From positions 1 to 32,220 of the forward strand of contig JAVCCZ010000147.1 in NCBI GenBank assembly GCA_030765265.1: 32,220 nucleotides of DNA. Reading direction: 5' to 3'. The notes beneath the pieces were generated by a model. The model was not told the DNA's origin, searched no databases, and saw nothing but the letters and a program-made list of their open reading frames with translations. This stretch comes from Candidatus Erginobacter occultus. Lineage in GTDB: Bacteria; Auribacterota; Erginobacteria; Erginobacterales; Erginobacteraceae. A program made the translations under genes and the position numbers. Of the stretch, positions 1 to 7,878 are shown one piece after another (position 1 is the first letter of the stretch; every line of letters starts with the position of its first letter).

Positions 1-65
1 GAGACCCCTTCGAGAAGATCGAAGACCTCCCCGCAATCCCGGCAGCGATAACTGTAAATCGGCAT
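1..65 (-). CDS. FmdB-like zinc ribbon protein (N-terminal fragment)
   Basis: This is the first 21 codons of a minus-strand gene that runs off the left edge. It starts MPIYSYRCRDCGEVFDLLEG. The pattern MPxYxYxC-x2-CG-x-xFD is the signature start of the FmdB/CxxC_CxxC_SSSS family of small zinc ribbons, usually 60-110 residues and of unclear role (putative regulators). Only the first CxxC knuckle is visible. A clean Shine-Dalgarno GGGAG lies 8 bases before the ATG, which fixes the start. It follows the thioredoxin reductase stop by 26 bases on the same strand, so the two are probably co-transcribed. Confidence 0.8.
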   Translation of the reverse strand, partial: MPIYSYRCRDCGEVFDLLEGV

Positions 66-91
66 CGTTAATCTCCCAAACTTTTCCCGGA

Positions 92-1027
92 TCAATATTC
101 GACCAGCAGGGCACGCGCCCCCAGGGCGGCGGCCGTCCCCTCACCGCAAGCGGCGGCGACCTGCCGGACGTTCCCCGACCGGGCATCCCCGGCGGCGAAG
201 ATCGCGGGGCGCGAGGTCCGCATTTCCGGGTCGGTGAGGATGAACCCTTTCTCGTCCAGATCAACTACGGAACTGAGAAAACCGGTATTCGGCTCCACCC
301 CGACAAAGATAAAGACCCCTTCGACCGCGATCTCTTCCTCCCGGCCGGCCGGCCGGTTGCGGACGGTAATCGACTCCACGTTCCGTTCGCCGTTGATCGA
401 AACCGGAATCGCCTCGAGCACGAAGTTGACCTTCCCGGTCTTCTCAAGTTCCCCGACCACGTACTTCTCCCCCCGGAAGCGATCCCGGCGGTGGACCAGG
501 TGGACCCGGGAGGCGAAGCGGGTGAGAAAGAGGGCCTCCTCCAGGGCGGCATTCCCGCCCCCGACCACCGCCACCTCCTTCTCCCTATAGAGGGGCCCGT
601 CGCAGGTGGCGCAGTAGGATACCCCCTTCCCCAGCAGCTCCTTTTCCCCGGGGACGCCGAGCTCCTTCATCCGGCTTCCGGGGGTGGCGACCAGGCAGCG
701 GCCGGAGTACTCGCCCTTCTCCGTCTCCACCCGGATTGTCTCCCCGGAGGGGATTACCCGGCGGACCTCCTCGAATTCCCGGATCCCGGCCCCGAACCGT
801 TCGGCCTGGGACTTGAACCGTCCGGCCAGTTCCATCCCGTTGATCCCTTCCGGGAAGCCGGGATAATTCTCGATCTCCCCGGTCATATTCGGCCACCCGC
901 CGCAGATCGACTTCTCCAGGATCAGGGTCGATAATTTCTCCCGGCCGGTGTAGATCGCGGCAGCCAACCCGGCCGGCCCGCCGCCGATTATTATCACATC
1001 ATATAGAGGCTGATTCATCAGGGGCAT
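92..1027 (-). CDS. trxB: Thioredoxin reductase (NADPH, FAD, low-Mr type)
   Basis: This cytoplasmic flavoenzyme passes electrons from NADPH through FAD and a redox disulfide to thioredoxin. With the start chosen here it has 311 residues, normal for the family. Visible motifs in order are the FAD-binding GGGPAG (about residues 15-20), the active-site CATC (C139 and C142), the NADPH-binding GGGNAA (156-161), the HRR that reads the NADPH 2'-phosphate (179-181), and the C-terminal AAGD FAD motif. The ORF opens upstream at 1054, but GGTGG lies 4-5 bases before the ATG at 1027, which is therefore preferred; an ATG at 1018 is also possible. The FmdB-like gene follows directly. The partner thioredoxin is not in the window. 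Confidence 0.93.
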   Translation of the reverse strand: MPLMNQPLYDVIIIGGGPAGLAAAIYTGREKLSTLILEKSICGGWPNMTGEIENYPGFPEGINGMELAGRFKSQAERFGAGIREFEEVRRVIPSGETIRVETEKGEYSGRCLVATPGSRMKELGVPGEKELLGKGVSYCATCDGPLYREKEVAVVGGGNAALEEALFLTRFASRVHLVHRRDRFRGEKYVVGELEKTGKVNFVLEAIPVSINGERNVESITVRNRPAGREEEIAVEGVFIFVGVEPNTGFLSSVVDLDEKGFILTDPEMRTSRPAIFAAGDARSGNVRQVAAACGEGTAAALGARALLVEY

Positions 1028-1084
1028 AATACCACCAGCGGGTGGCGGGGGCAAGGCAACACAGACCGGAATGTCCGTGCTGCT

Positions 1085-1168
1085 TTCACAGGCGGGCCGC
1101 CTGTGCTACTAGTTCACAGGCGGGCCGCCTGTGCTACTAGTTCACAGGCGGGCCGCCTGTGCTACTAG
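1085..1168. repeat. Three tandem exact copies of a 28-bp palindromic repeat
   Basis: The unit TTCACAGGCGGGCCGCCTGT plus GCTACTAG is repeated three times with no mismatch and no spacer (1085-1112, 1113-1140, 1141-1168). Each copy contains the interrupted palindrome CACAGGCGG-G-CCGCCTGTG, so each can form a strong hairpin on either strand. The array lies between the DUF364-like gene and trxB, which read in the same direction. The TAG stop of the DUF364-like gene (1165-1167) lies inside the last copy. The look is that of a REP-like intergenic element. It could act as an mRNA-stabilising or terminating structure, but no U tract follows. Confidence 0.9.
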
Positions 1169-1890
1169 TGCCCCCGGGCGCAGAAACGGTTCAGGTTCAG
1201 GATATGGGCGGGACCGGCGATGGTCACCCCGTAAAAGATCACCGGCTTCTTCAGGCCGAGGAAGAGCTCGATCGTCCCGTTGACAATCGTGGTCCCGGTG
1301 ACCAGGAGCAGATCCGCCCACTCGATCAGTTCCCCGATATCCTCCGGGGGCTCGATAACCACACCGGACCGGGTCCGCCCGATATTTTCCGGATCGAGAT
1401 CAACCGCCCGGACCCGGCAACGGGCGGCGAGCGCCTCGAGGAGCCGGGGCTGGTGGCCGACCAGGACCGCCCGCTCCGGCCGGCCGAACTTACCCAAAAG
1501 GTACTCATCCAGAGCCCGGCCGCATTCCTCCGGCTCCCGGTCCCGGCAATGGACCGTCCCCTCGATCAGGTTCAGGGAGCGCATCACGGCGTTGAGCGAG
1601 GAGATGAAGACCGCCCGGTGGAAGTTATCGGTCAATTCCAACTCCGTTATCTCTTGCAAGGAACCCTCGAAATCTCCGAATTGGTCGGCGTAGGCCTGCC
1701 CTCGGGCCTCGCGGAACTGAGCCTCCATCAACCGCTCCTTCCCCTTTAACAGCGGGTAGTCGCCGTCCTTAGGAGTTCCGATCGCCTCCTCGGCGGTCAA
1801 CGGCCGGGCCCGGACCCGGATCGCTTCCTCCCTCCATCCCCGGTCCTCGATCAACCGGGAGAAATATTCGCGTAATTGGCCGTAGATCAT
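1165..1890 (-). CDS. DUF4213/DUF364-type putative heavy-metal chelation protein
   Basis: The 241-residue product fits the family in which an enolase-like DUF4213 N-domain precedes a Rossmann-like DUF364 domain. The members are described as putative metal-chelate or cofactor proteins; no reaction is established. Family-like stretches are GTPKDGDYPLLKGKE near residue 40, the mid-protein TVHCRDREPEECG, and the C-terminal VTGTTIVNGTIE followed by FYGVTIAGPA. No signal peptide or membrane segment is seen. The ORF extends upstream to 1977, but the ATG at 1890 has a clear GAGGA five bases upstream and begins the conserved part. The stop codon is supplied by the third 28-bp repeat. It is divergent from the histidine kinase gene. 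The assignment is from motif memory, not a search. Confidence 0.72.
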   Translation of the reverse strand: MIYGQLREYFSRLIEDRGWREEAIRVRARPLTAEEAIGTPKDGDYPLLKGKERLMEAQFREARGQAYADQFGDFEGSLQEITELELTDNFHRAVFISSLNAVMRSLNLIEGTVHCRDREPEECGRALDEYLLGKFGRPERAVLVGHQPRLLEALAARCRVRAVDLDPENIGRTRSGVVIEPPEDIGELIEWADLLLVTGTTIVNGTIELFLGLKKPVIFYGVTIAGPAHILNLNRFCARGH

Positions 1891-1970
1891 TGTAGTCCTC
1901 GTTGGCAGGTTGGCTTGTCGGACAACAAGATAAACCGTCCGTACCTCGCTGTCAACCGCCGGGAATAACC

Positions 1971-1999
1971 CTGGCAATTATTCCGGCCGCTGATATACT
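1971..1999 (+). promoter_or_regulatory. Sigma-70 type extended -10 promoter for the kinase/GGDEF operon
   Basis: A -35-like CTGGCA (1971-1976, 4 of 6) is followed by 17 bp and TGA-TATACT (-10 at 1994-1999, with the extended TGn). The predicted start of transcription near 2006 leaves a leader of about 75 bases before the ATG at 2080. A small inverted repeat, GGAATAA/TTATTCC (1962-1968 and 1978-1984), straddles the -35 and could be an operator. The site is predicted by eye. Confidence 0.5.
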
Positions 2000-2079
2000 C
2001 GGCGCGAGTTATTTGAGAACGAAATTTATTTTGCCTCCGGACCGGCAGGGCCGACCTTCCCGGCTGGAGACTGATACCG

Positions 2080-3258
2080 ATGAACACCGAAAATAAACAC
2101 CCCCCGCATCCGGGGAGCGTCCCCCTCGGAAAGACGGGAAAGGAGAGCTCGGAGAGAAAAGACCTGCTCGCGCTCTCTCTGGAGAATCTCAGCGAGATGA
2201 TCCTGGTCACCGACCTCGAGCACCGGATCGTTTACGTCAACCCGGCGGTCCGAACGCTGCTCGGCTACGGTCCGGAAGAGATGATCGGCCGGAAGGCTGC
2301 CGATTTCTTCCCGGGTATCTCCGGCAACCCTCCCGACCTGGCCCGGGAGATGGTCCGGAACCACGGACCCGACGGGACCTGGCGGGGCGAGATCCTCAAC
2401 CGGAAAAAGGACGGCTCCACCATCGATGTCCTTCTTTCCTTGAGCGAACTACGGGATAGTCAAGACCGGCCGCTCGGATATGTCGGGGTCACCCGCGACA
2501 TCACCGCCCGGAAGAAGATCGAGCGGGAGCTAAAAAGAGCCAACCAGCGGCTGCGGCGGCTCGACCGGCAGAAATCCGATTACCTCTCCCTGGTCTCCCA
2601 CGAGCTGCGCACCCCCCTGACCTCGCTGCGATCGTTCGCCGAGATTCTTTTGGAGGACGAAACGATGGCCGAGGAGCGGCGGCGGGAATTTCTCTCGATT
2701 ATCCGGGAAGACACCGACCGCCTGACCCGGCTGATCAACAATGTCCTCGACCTGGGCCGGATCGAGGCGGGGACGATGCGCTGGGAGGAAGAGGTCTTCA
2801 GCCTCGCCGACCGGGTCGACAAAGCCATCCGAACCCTGAAAGGACTGGCCCTCTCGAGACAGGTCTCGATCGAACCGGCGCTGGCGGACGACCCGGTCCT
2901 GGTCTTCGCCGATCCCGACCGGATCCAGCAGGTGGCGATCAATCTGCTGAGCAACGCCGTCGCCGTCTCGCCCCCGGGAGAGACCGTCCGGGTCGAGGTC
3001 TCCCGGGTAAAGGAAGACGGCGAAATCCGGGCCCGGGTGGCGGTAACCGACCGGGGCGGGGGGATCGCCGCCGCCGACCGGGAAAAGATTTTCGAGAAAT
3101 TCTACCGCCAGGAAAAACGCAAAAGGGGATCCGGGCTGGGCCTCTTTATCTCCCGGGAGATCGTCCACCATTACGGTGGGACGATCGGGGTGGCGGAGAG
3201 TTCTCCCCGGGGAACGACCGTCAGCTTTTTCATCCCGACGACGGAGCGGGCGGGATGA
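2080..3258 (+). CDS. Soluble PAS-domain sensor histidine kinase
   Basis: The 392-residue protein has no transmembrane segment, so it should sense a cytoplasmic signal. A PAS domain covers about residues 30-145, with typical text such as NPAVRTLLGY and GVTRDITARK. The HisKA dimerisation helix follows with the phosphorylated H174 in SHELRTPL. The HATPase domain shows the N box NLLSN (288-292), the G1 box DRGGG (324-328) and the G2 box GSGLGLFI. It autophosphorylates H174 and should pass the phosphate to the receiver-GGDEF protein, whose ATG overlaps its TGA by four bases. The Shine-Dalgarno GGAGA is spaced rather far from the ATG. The ligand of the PAS domain is unknown. Confidence 0.9.
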   Translation: MNTENKHPPHPGSVPLGKTGKESSERKDLLALSLENLSEMILVTDLEHRIVYVNPAVRTLLGYGPEEMIGRKAADFFPGISGNPPDLAREMVRNHGPDGTWRGEILNRKKDGSTIDVLLSLSELRDSQDRPLGYVGVTRDITARKKIERELKRANQRLRRLDRQKSDYLSLVSHELRTPLTSLRSFAEILLEDETMAEERRREFLSIIREDTDRLTRLINNVLDLGRIEAGTMRWEEEVFSLADRVDKAIRTLKGLALSRQVSIEPALADDPVLVFADPDRIQQVAINLLSNAVAVSPPGETVRVEVSRVKEDGEIRARVAVTDRGGGIAAADREKIFEKFYRQEKRKRGSGLGLFISREIVHHYGGTIGVAESSPRGTTVSFFIPTTERAG

Positions 3259-4145
3259 AGCAGAAGCGGAATCTGATCCTGGTGGTCGACGACGAACCCC
3301 ATATCCTGAAAGCGGTCCACTACATCCTCGACCGGGCGGGCTACCAGGTGCTGGCCGCCCGGGACGCGGAGGAAGCCCTGTCTCTGGTCTCCCGGGATCG
3401 GCCTTCGCTGGTGGTGGCGGATATTATGCTGCCGGGGATGGACGGTTATAAACTCTGCCGTCGCTTGCGGCATAGTCACCCCGATTCCCTGACCCCGTTT
3501 ATCTTTTTGAGCGCCCGGGATTCGGTCGATGACCGGGTGAAGGGTATCCGGACCGGGGCCGACGCCTACCTGACCAAACCCTTCCACCGGGAAGAGCTGC
3601 TGGCGATGGTGGAGGCGGTCCTGGACCGGCATCAGAGTTACGCGGAGCAGATTATGAATGACGATCTGACCGGGCTGCTCAACCGGAGTCATATCCTGCA
3701 GCGGCTGGAGGAGGAATTCGCCAGGGCCCGCCGTTACCGGCGGCCCCTGGCCGCGGCAATGATCGACCTGGATAATTTCAAGGCGGTCAACGACCTCTGC
3801 GGGCATCCGGCCGGCGACCGGCTCTTGAGGCAGATCGCTCAATTGCTTCGGGGAGAAATGAGGAAACAGGATTTTCTCGGCCGTTACGGCGGGGAGGAAT
3901 TCCTATCCGTGCTCCCGGAGACCACGGCCGCCGACGGCGCAATCCTCCTGGAGAGGTGCCGAAAGAAAGTGGCCGAAATCACCGCGCGGAGGGGGAAAAA
4001 CTCCGAGGGGATACCGGTCACCCTGAGCGCCGGGGTAACCGAACTGGCCGGCGGGGATAAAAACTTGTCCGAACTGCTCGACCGGGCCGACTGCCTTCTC
4101 TACCGGGCCAAGGAGGAAGGGCGCGACCGGGTGGCGGTCCGCTGA
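3255..4145 (+). CDS. Response regulator with GGDEF domain (diguanylate cyclase)
   Basis: This protein condenses two GTP into cyclic di-GMP when its receiver is phosphorylated. The receiver domain is residues 7-125: acidic pair D12/D13, phosphoacceptor D56 in VVADIMLPG, S86, and K108 in TKPF. The GGDEF domain is residues 135-296, opening with DDLTGLLNR and carrying the active motif GGEEF (212-216). RKQD (203-206) lies exactly five residues before GGEEF and matches the RxxD inhibitory site, so product feedback is expected. All catalytic residues look intact, so an active enzyme of the PleD/WspR type is likely. The ATGA overlap with the kinase gene shows translational coupling. Confidence 0.92.
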   Translation: MKQKRNLILVVDDEPHILKAVHYILDRAGYQVLAARDAEEALSLVSRDRPSLVVADIMLPGMDGYKLCRRLRHSHPDSLTPFIFLSARDSVDDRVKGIRTGADAYLTKPFHREELLAMVEAVLDRHQSYAEQIMNDDLTGLLNRSHILQRLEEEFARARRYRRPLAAAMIDLDNFKAVNDLCGHPAGDRLLRQIAQLLRGEMRKQDFLGRYGGEEFLSVLPETTAADGAILLERCRKKVAEITARRGKNSEGIPVTLSAGVTELAGGDKNLSELLDRADCLLYRAKEEGRDRVAVR

Positions 4146-4153
4146 GCGCCACC
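4130..4153. terminator. Possible bidirectional stem-loop between convergent genes
   Basis: GGTGGCG (4130-4136) pairs with CGCCACC (4147-4153) around a 10-base loop holding the TGA stop of the GGDEF gene. It lies in the 15-bp gap between convergent genes. No T run follows on either strand, so an intrinsic terminator is only possible. Confidence 0.3.
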
Positions 4154-4160
4154 ATTGCGT

Positions 4161-6161
4161 TCAGCCTTTCAGTTTCTTGATGTATTCTTCGGCCTGCCGG
4201 CGCCACTTCTCGTCCGGTTTGCGATTCAGATATTCTCCCCAGGTCTCGAGCGCCATTTCCTTCCAGCCCTTCTTTTCGTACATCAGCGCCAGGTTGATAT
4301 AGGCGCCCATATATTCGGGGTTGAGAAAGAGAGCCTTCTTGAACTGGCCGATCGCATCGTCCACCATACCCCGGTCCCCCAGAAGCACCCCGAGCTTGGT
4401 GTGGAACTCGGGGTTGTCGGGGTCGAGCTCCAGGGCCTTGCGGTACTCCCGGGTCGCCTCGCTGTACATACCCTTGTTGGCGTAGAAAAAGGCGAGGTTG
4501 GAGTGGAAGGCGCTGTTCAGGGGATCGATCTGGAGGGCGATCTTCGCCTCGTCGATCGCCCGGTCGTACATCTTCTTCTCCCCGAAGAGGAAACCGAGTT
4601 TCTCGTGAGCGTGGGCGTAATTGGGGTTGATCTCGATGGCGGTTTCGTACTCGTTGATCGCCTCGGTGTACCGGCTGTTGTTGGCGTAGAAGAGGCCGAG
4701 GTTGTAGTGCATATCCGCGTAATCGGGGTGGGCGGCCACCACCTTCACCATCTCTTCGATCGCCCGCTTGTAATCCCCCCGGTTGGCGTGGGCGAAGGCG
4801 AGGTTGGTCCGGGCGTCGATATAATCCGGGTTGATCTCCAGCGCCCGGGTAAAGGACTCGATCGCCTTCTCGTCCAGACCCTTTTCGTTAAAGGAGAGAC
4901 CGAGCTTGAAGTGGAGATCGGCGTAATCGGGGTTGGCGGCGACCTTCTCCTGGTAAACCCGGATCCTTTCATCGACCCAGTCCTGATCACCGTAGATCAG
5001 CCGGAGGTTTTCCTGGACCGCCCGGTAACTCCCGTCGAGCTCCACCGCCTGCTGGAAAGCCTGGTTGGCCTCCTTGAACATCCGCCGCCGGAGATAGATA
5101 TAGCCCAGGTTGTGGTAGAGATCGGCAACCCGGGGGAACTTCTCGATCGCCGCCCGGAAGGTCTCCACCGCCTCCTCGAACCGGCCGTCCTTATGCCGGC
5201 AGACCCCGAGCCGGAGATAGGAATAAAAGTTCTGGGGGTTGACCTCGATTGCCTGGCGGAACTTCTCGATCGCCGCTTCGTACCTTCCCGCGGTCTCGTA
5301 CATATTACCCAGCTTGTTCAGGGCCTCCGGATGGCGGGGCTGAATCTCCAGGGTCTTTTCGTATTCCTGTTTCGCCTCTTCCTTCTTCCCGGCGGCGGCC
5401 AGGACCACCCCGAGCTGGAAATGCAGTTCGGGAAAGTCGGGGTTGACTTTTAGGGCCCGGGAGAGCTCGGTCCGGGCTTCCCGGTAACGACCCTGTTCGC
5501 CATAGGCCGTCCCCAGTTTCTGGAGGGCTTTCAGATAGCGGGGGTTGATCTCCACCGCCCGGCGGTACTCGGCGATTCCTTCCTCGAAATTCCCCGTCGC
5601 TTCCAGGAGCAGCCCGAGGTTATAGTGGAGATCCGGGTAGTGGGGATTGATCTCAATCGCCTGGCGGAGGAGCTCGATCGCCAGCGGATAGTCGCCGAGG
5701 TCAGCGTAGAGAGAGGAGAGCTTGAGGCAGGCCTCGAAGTTCCGGGAGCTGGTCTGGAGGAGGGTGCGGTAATAACCGATCGCCTTTTCGGTTTGGCCGA
5801 TGGCGGCGGCGATGCTCCCCAGCTCCAGCAGGGCCTCCCCGTTGGCGGGATCGATCTCCAGGATTCGGTCCAGTTCTTGTAGGGCCTGCTCGTAGCGTCC
5901 GCAATCCCGGTAGTAAAGTCCCAGCTGGCGCCGGGCGGTCAGATAGCGGGGGTTGAGTTCGAGGGCGGTCCGGAGCTCGGCGATCGCGTCCTCGATCCGG
6001 CCGACCCCGTAGTAAAGGATGCTGAGCTGGGAGTGGAGATCGGGATAGTCGGGATGGCGGCGGCAGTCCGCTTCCGCCTCGGCGATCAGCTTCCGGTAGT
6101 TCTCGATCCGCTCCTGGTTCAAACTCTTTTTCTCCTCGGGGGGTGGTGACGTCGCATTCAT
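4161..6161 (-). CDS. Large tetratricopeptide repeat (TPR) protein, about 18 units
   Basis: The 666-residue protein is almost entirely TPR. I count about 18 units of 34 residues, each with the pattern xxLHYNLGLxYxxxGxxxxAIxEYxxAIEINPxYxx. No signal peptide or transmembrane segment is visible, so a cytoplasmic scaffold or adaptor is suggested. Unit 11 is the least canonical. The ORF track starts at a TTG at 6167; the ATG at 6161 is preferred because AAGGAG lies seven bases before it. It is downstream of the sugar-phosphate transferase on the same strand, at the edge of the polysaccharide locus. TPR proteins are common in exosortase-type polysaccharide loci and in Pel/Pga-type export systems, but the partner here is unknown. 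Confidence 0.9.
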   Translation of the reverse strand: MNATSPPPEEKKSLNQERIENYRKLIAEAEADCRRHPDYPDLHSQLSILYYGVGRIEDAIAELRTALELNPRYLTARRQLGLYYRDCGRYEQALQELDRILEIDPANGEALLELGSIAAAIGQTEKAIGYYRTLLQTSSRNFEACLKLSSLYADLGDYPLAIELLRQAIEINPHYPDLHYNLGLLLEATGNFEEGIAEYRRAVEINPRYLKALQKLGTAYGEQGRYREARTELSRALKVNPDFPELHFQLGVVLAAAGKKEEAKQEYEKTLEIQPRHPEALNKLGNMYETAGRYEAAIEKFRQAIEVNPQNFYSYLRLGVCRHKDGRFEEAVETFRAAIEKFPRVADLYHNLGYIYLRRRMFKEANQAFQQAVELDGSYRAVQENLRLIYGDQDWVDERIRVYQEKVAANPDYADLHFKLGLSFNEKGLDEKAIESFTRALEINPDYIDARTNLAFAHANRGDYKRAIEEMVKVVAAHPDYADMHYNLGLFYANNSRYTEAINEYETAIEINPNYAHAHEKLGFLFGEKKMYDRAIDEAKIALQIDPLNSAFHSNLAFFYANKGMYSEATREYRKALELDPDNPEFHTKLGVLLGDRGMVDDAIGQFKKALFLNPEYMGAYINLALMYEKKGWKEMALETWGEYLNRKPDEKWRRQAEEYIKKLKG

Positions 6162-6176
6162 AACCAATCTCCTTCA

Positions 6177-6196
6177 CCGGGGCAGTCAGTCCCCGG
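6177..6196 (-). other. Small hairpin just upstream of the TPR gene ribosome site
   Basis: CCGGGG and CCCCGG (6177-6182 and 6191-6196) can pair around an eight-base loop. On the minus strand this stem ends a few bases before the AAGGAG of the TPR gene. It could affect translation or mRNA ends; nothing else supports a function. Confidence 0.3.
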
Positions 6197-6236
6197 CCCG
6201 GTTTTCGTATCTGGGGATTCTGAATTCTGTTTATTA

Positions 6237-6851
6237 TTACAATCGTTTCCCGCGGTCGAACAGGTTGCGGAATAACAGCCCCAGGGTCAAAAGAACGATC
6301 TTCAGGTCGAGAAAGACATTCTTACGGCTGTTGTAAAAGATTTCATATCGGAGTTTTGAGATCACCGGGGTCTGGTAATCGCCCAGCACCTGGGCCAGAC
6401 CGGTCAGCCCCGGCTTGATCCGGAACTTTTCCTGGAAGTTAGGGAGGGTTTCCAGGAAATAATCGTAGAAGATAGGACGGATCGGCCGGGGACCGATGAA
6501 GTTCATATCCCCCTTGATGACGTTGAAGAGCTGGGGGAGTTCATCGATCTTCAGCCGGCGGAGCACCCCGCCCACCGGCGTGATGAAGGGGTCGCTGGGC
6601 TGGAGGAGCCGGGCCTTGATCTTGTCCTCCGACCCCGGCAGGAGCGAGCGGAACTTGTACATCTGGAAATTCTTCCCGTCCTTCCCCACCCGGTCCCCCT
6701 TATAAAAGGGACCTTTGCGGGTGGTCAGGACCAGGAGGATGATCGAGATGATGAAGACCGGGGAGGTGAGGAGGATGATGATGACGGCGGCCAGGATCTG
6801 GACTGATCTCTTCAGCAGGTTCATAGGCCGGGTATTTGGCTCCGCCTCCAT
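6237..6851 (-). CDS. Polyprenyl-phosphate sugar-1-phosphate transferase (initiating, monotopic PglC/WbaP-C type)
   Basis: The product (204 residues) is the short form of the bacterial sugar transferase family. These enzymes load a sugar-1-phosphate from a nucleotide sugar onto undecaprenyl phosphate at the inner face of the cytoplasmic membrane, the first step of repeat-unit synthesis. One N-terminal hydrophobic segment (about 16-43) is followed by the family motifs DRVGKDGKNFQMYKFRS, RLKIDELPQLFNV, KGDMNFIGPRP and KPGLTGLAQV. The long multi-pass N-domain of WbaP is absent. The start at 6851 has no strong ribosome site; an ATG at 6824 would still keep the membrane segment. It is the only priming enzyme in the window, so it probably starts the polymer made by the neighbouring glycosyltransferases. 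Confidence 0.9.
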   Translation of the reverse strand: MEAEPNTRPMNLLKRSVQILAAVIIILLTSPVFIISIILLVLTTRKGPFYKGDRVGKDGKNFQMYKFRSLLPGSEDKIKARLLQPSDPFITPVGGVLRRLKIDELPQLFNVIKGDMNFIGPRPIRPIFYDYFLETLPNFQEKFRIKPGLTGLAQVLGDYQTPVISKLRYEIFYNSRKNVFLDLKIVLLTLGLLFRNLFDRGKRL

Positions 6852-6915
6852 TATCCGCGATTCCAGCTCCGGGCCCCGGCACGCTCGGGCCGTTTTCCGG
6901 GACCGGGGAGGATAC

Positions 6916-6948
6916 TACTTGATCACCGGCGGTGATGACAAGTATGAT
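6916..6948 (+). promoter_or_regulatory. Promoter with a palindrome in its spacer, upstream of the metallophosphoesterase
   Basis: TTGATC (6919-6924) and TATGAT (6943-6948) are 18 bp apart and fit a sigma-70 promoter. The spacer holds the perfect palindrome ATCACCG-G-CGGTGAT (6922-6936), and outer arms TACTTG and CAAGTA (6916-6921 and 6939-6944) extend it. A palindrome placed between the -35 and -10 looks like an operator for a dimeric regulator. It sits in the divergent gap between the sugar transferase and the metallophosphoesterase. Confidence 0.45.
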
Positions 6949-7013
6949 TTAATCGGGATTATTCCGGTCGAGAAATTTCAATCAATATTTTTCCAGATAG
7001 AAACGCCTTGAGG

Positions 7014-7871
7014 ATGAATATAAACGGGAAAAACCGGCGGGGACGATCCCGCTTCCGGACCGCCCTGGTCCTGGCCGTCATTCTTCTGGCCGGGCTCTAC
7101 GGCTACGGCCGGTTTATCGAACCTTACCGGCTCTCGGTGACCGAGGAGGAGATCACCATCGAGGGATACTTCCGCTCCCCGGGGACGGTCCGGATCGTCT
7201 TCCTGGCCGACCTCCACATCATTGACGCCGGGAGACGGGAGCGGCGCCTGCTGGAAACGGTCGAAGAGCTGGCCCCCGACCTGATCCTGATCGCGGGGGA
7301 TTTTATCAAGACCGGGGCCGACCCCGGAGAGACCATCGCCGCCGCCGCCCGCCTCCGGGCCCCCCTCGGGGTTTACGGCGTGGTCGGGAATATCGATATC
7401 TCCCACCGCCAATCCCGCCGGCTGCTGCAAGGGCTCGAAGCGGCGGGGGTGGATATGCTCCGCGACCGGCGACGGCGGCTGCGGGCGGGAGACCTGGAGT
7501 TCGACCTGGTCGGGTTCGATCTCAACCCCTCTCAGGAAGAGGTGGCGGAGGTCTTCGCCGGCCGGGAGTCGGGTTTTCCCCAGATCGTCCTCACCCACTG
7601 GCCCTACCTGCTGGATATCCTCACCCCCCACCAGCCGGAACTGATCCTCTGCGGCCATACCCACGGGGGGCAGGTCCGGCTGCCGGTGTTCGGTTCCTTC
7701 TTCGCCCGCCTCCTGGCGGGGACCCATTACGACCAGGGGCTCTTCACGGTCCTGGGGAGCCGGGTTTACGTTACCCGGGGGGTGGGTATGACCACCCACC
7801 AGATCCGCCTCTTCTGCCCGCCGGAGATCGTTTTTCTGACGGTGAACTTCGTCAACCGCGAGTTTCAATAA
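7014..7871 (+). CDS. Membrane-anchored calcineurin-like metallophosphoesterase (YkuE/YaeI-like)
   Basis: The 285-residue protein has one N-terminal membrane anchor (about residues 15-32) and then a dinuclear metal phosphoesterase domain. Metal-ligand motifs appear in order: ADLHI (DxH), AGDFIK (GD), VGNID in the place of the usual GNHD, THWPY, and CGHTHGGQ. The GNID variant loses the usual histidine of the GNHD motif, as is seen in the YkuE-like branch. YaeI/YkuE/LpxG-like members act on lipid-linked phosphates or remain uncharacterised. Its place among polysaccharide genes suggests a lipid-carrier or lipid phosphate substrate, but this is inference. The track start at 7008 is a TTG; I prefer the ATG at 7014, though neither has an ideal ribosome site. 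It faces the GT4 gene with only 7 bp between stops. Confidence 0.85.
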   Translation: MNINGKNRRGRSRFRTALVLAVILLAGLYGYGRFIEPYRLSVTEEEITIEGYFRSPGTVRIVFLADLHIIDAGRRERRLLETVEELAPDLILIAGDFIKTGADPGETIAAAARLRAPLGVYGVVGNIDISHRQSRRLLQGLEAAGVDMLRDRRRRLRAGDLEFDLVGFDLNPSQEEVAEVFAGRESGFPQIVLTHWPYLLDILTPHQPELILCGHTHGGQVRLPVFGSFFARLLAGTHYDQGLFTVLGSRVYVTRGVGMTTHQIRLFCPPEIVFLTVNFVNREFQ

Positions 7872-7878
7872 GAAAAGG

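Noticed and set aside
1085-1168. CRISPR array
   Set aside because: The three 28-bp copies are directly joined with no spacers, and no cas genes are near.
1891-2210. Minus-strand ORFs crossing the kinase promoter (1887-2210, 2026-2364)
   Set aside because: They cover a region with a good promoter and the antisense of the PAS domain, with no recognisable domain.
4155-5453. A 432-residue plus-strand ORF across the TPR gene
   Set aside because: It is the antisense shadow of regular TPR coding DNA; the Val/Asp/Leu-rich periodic text mirrors the TPR repeats, and no family motif is present.
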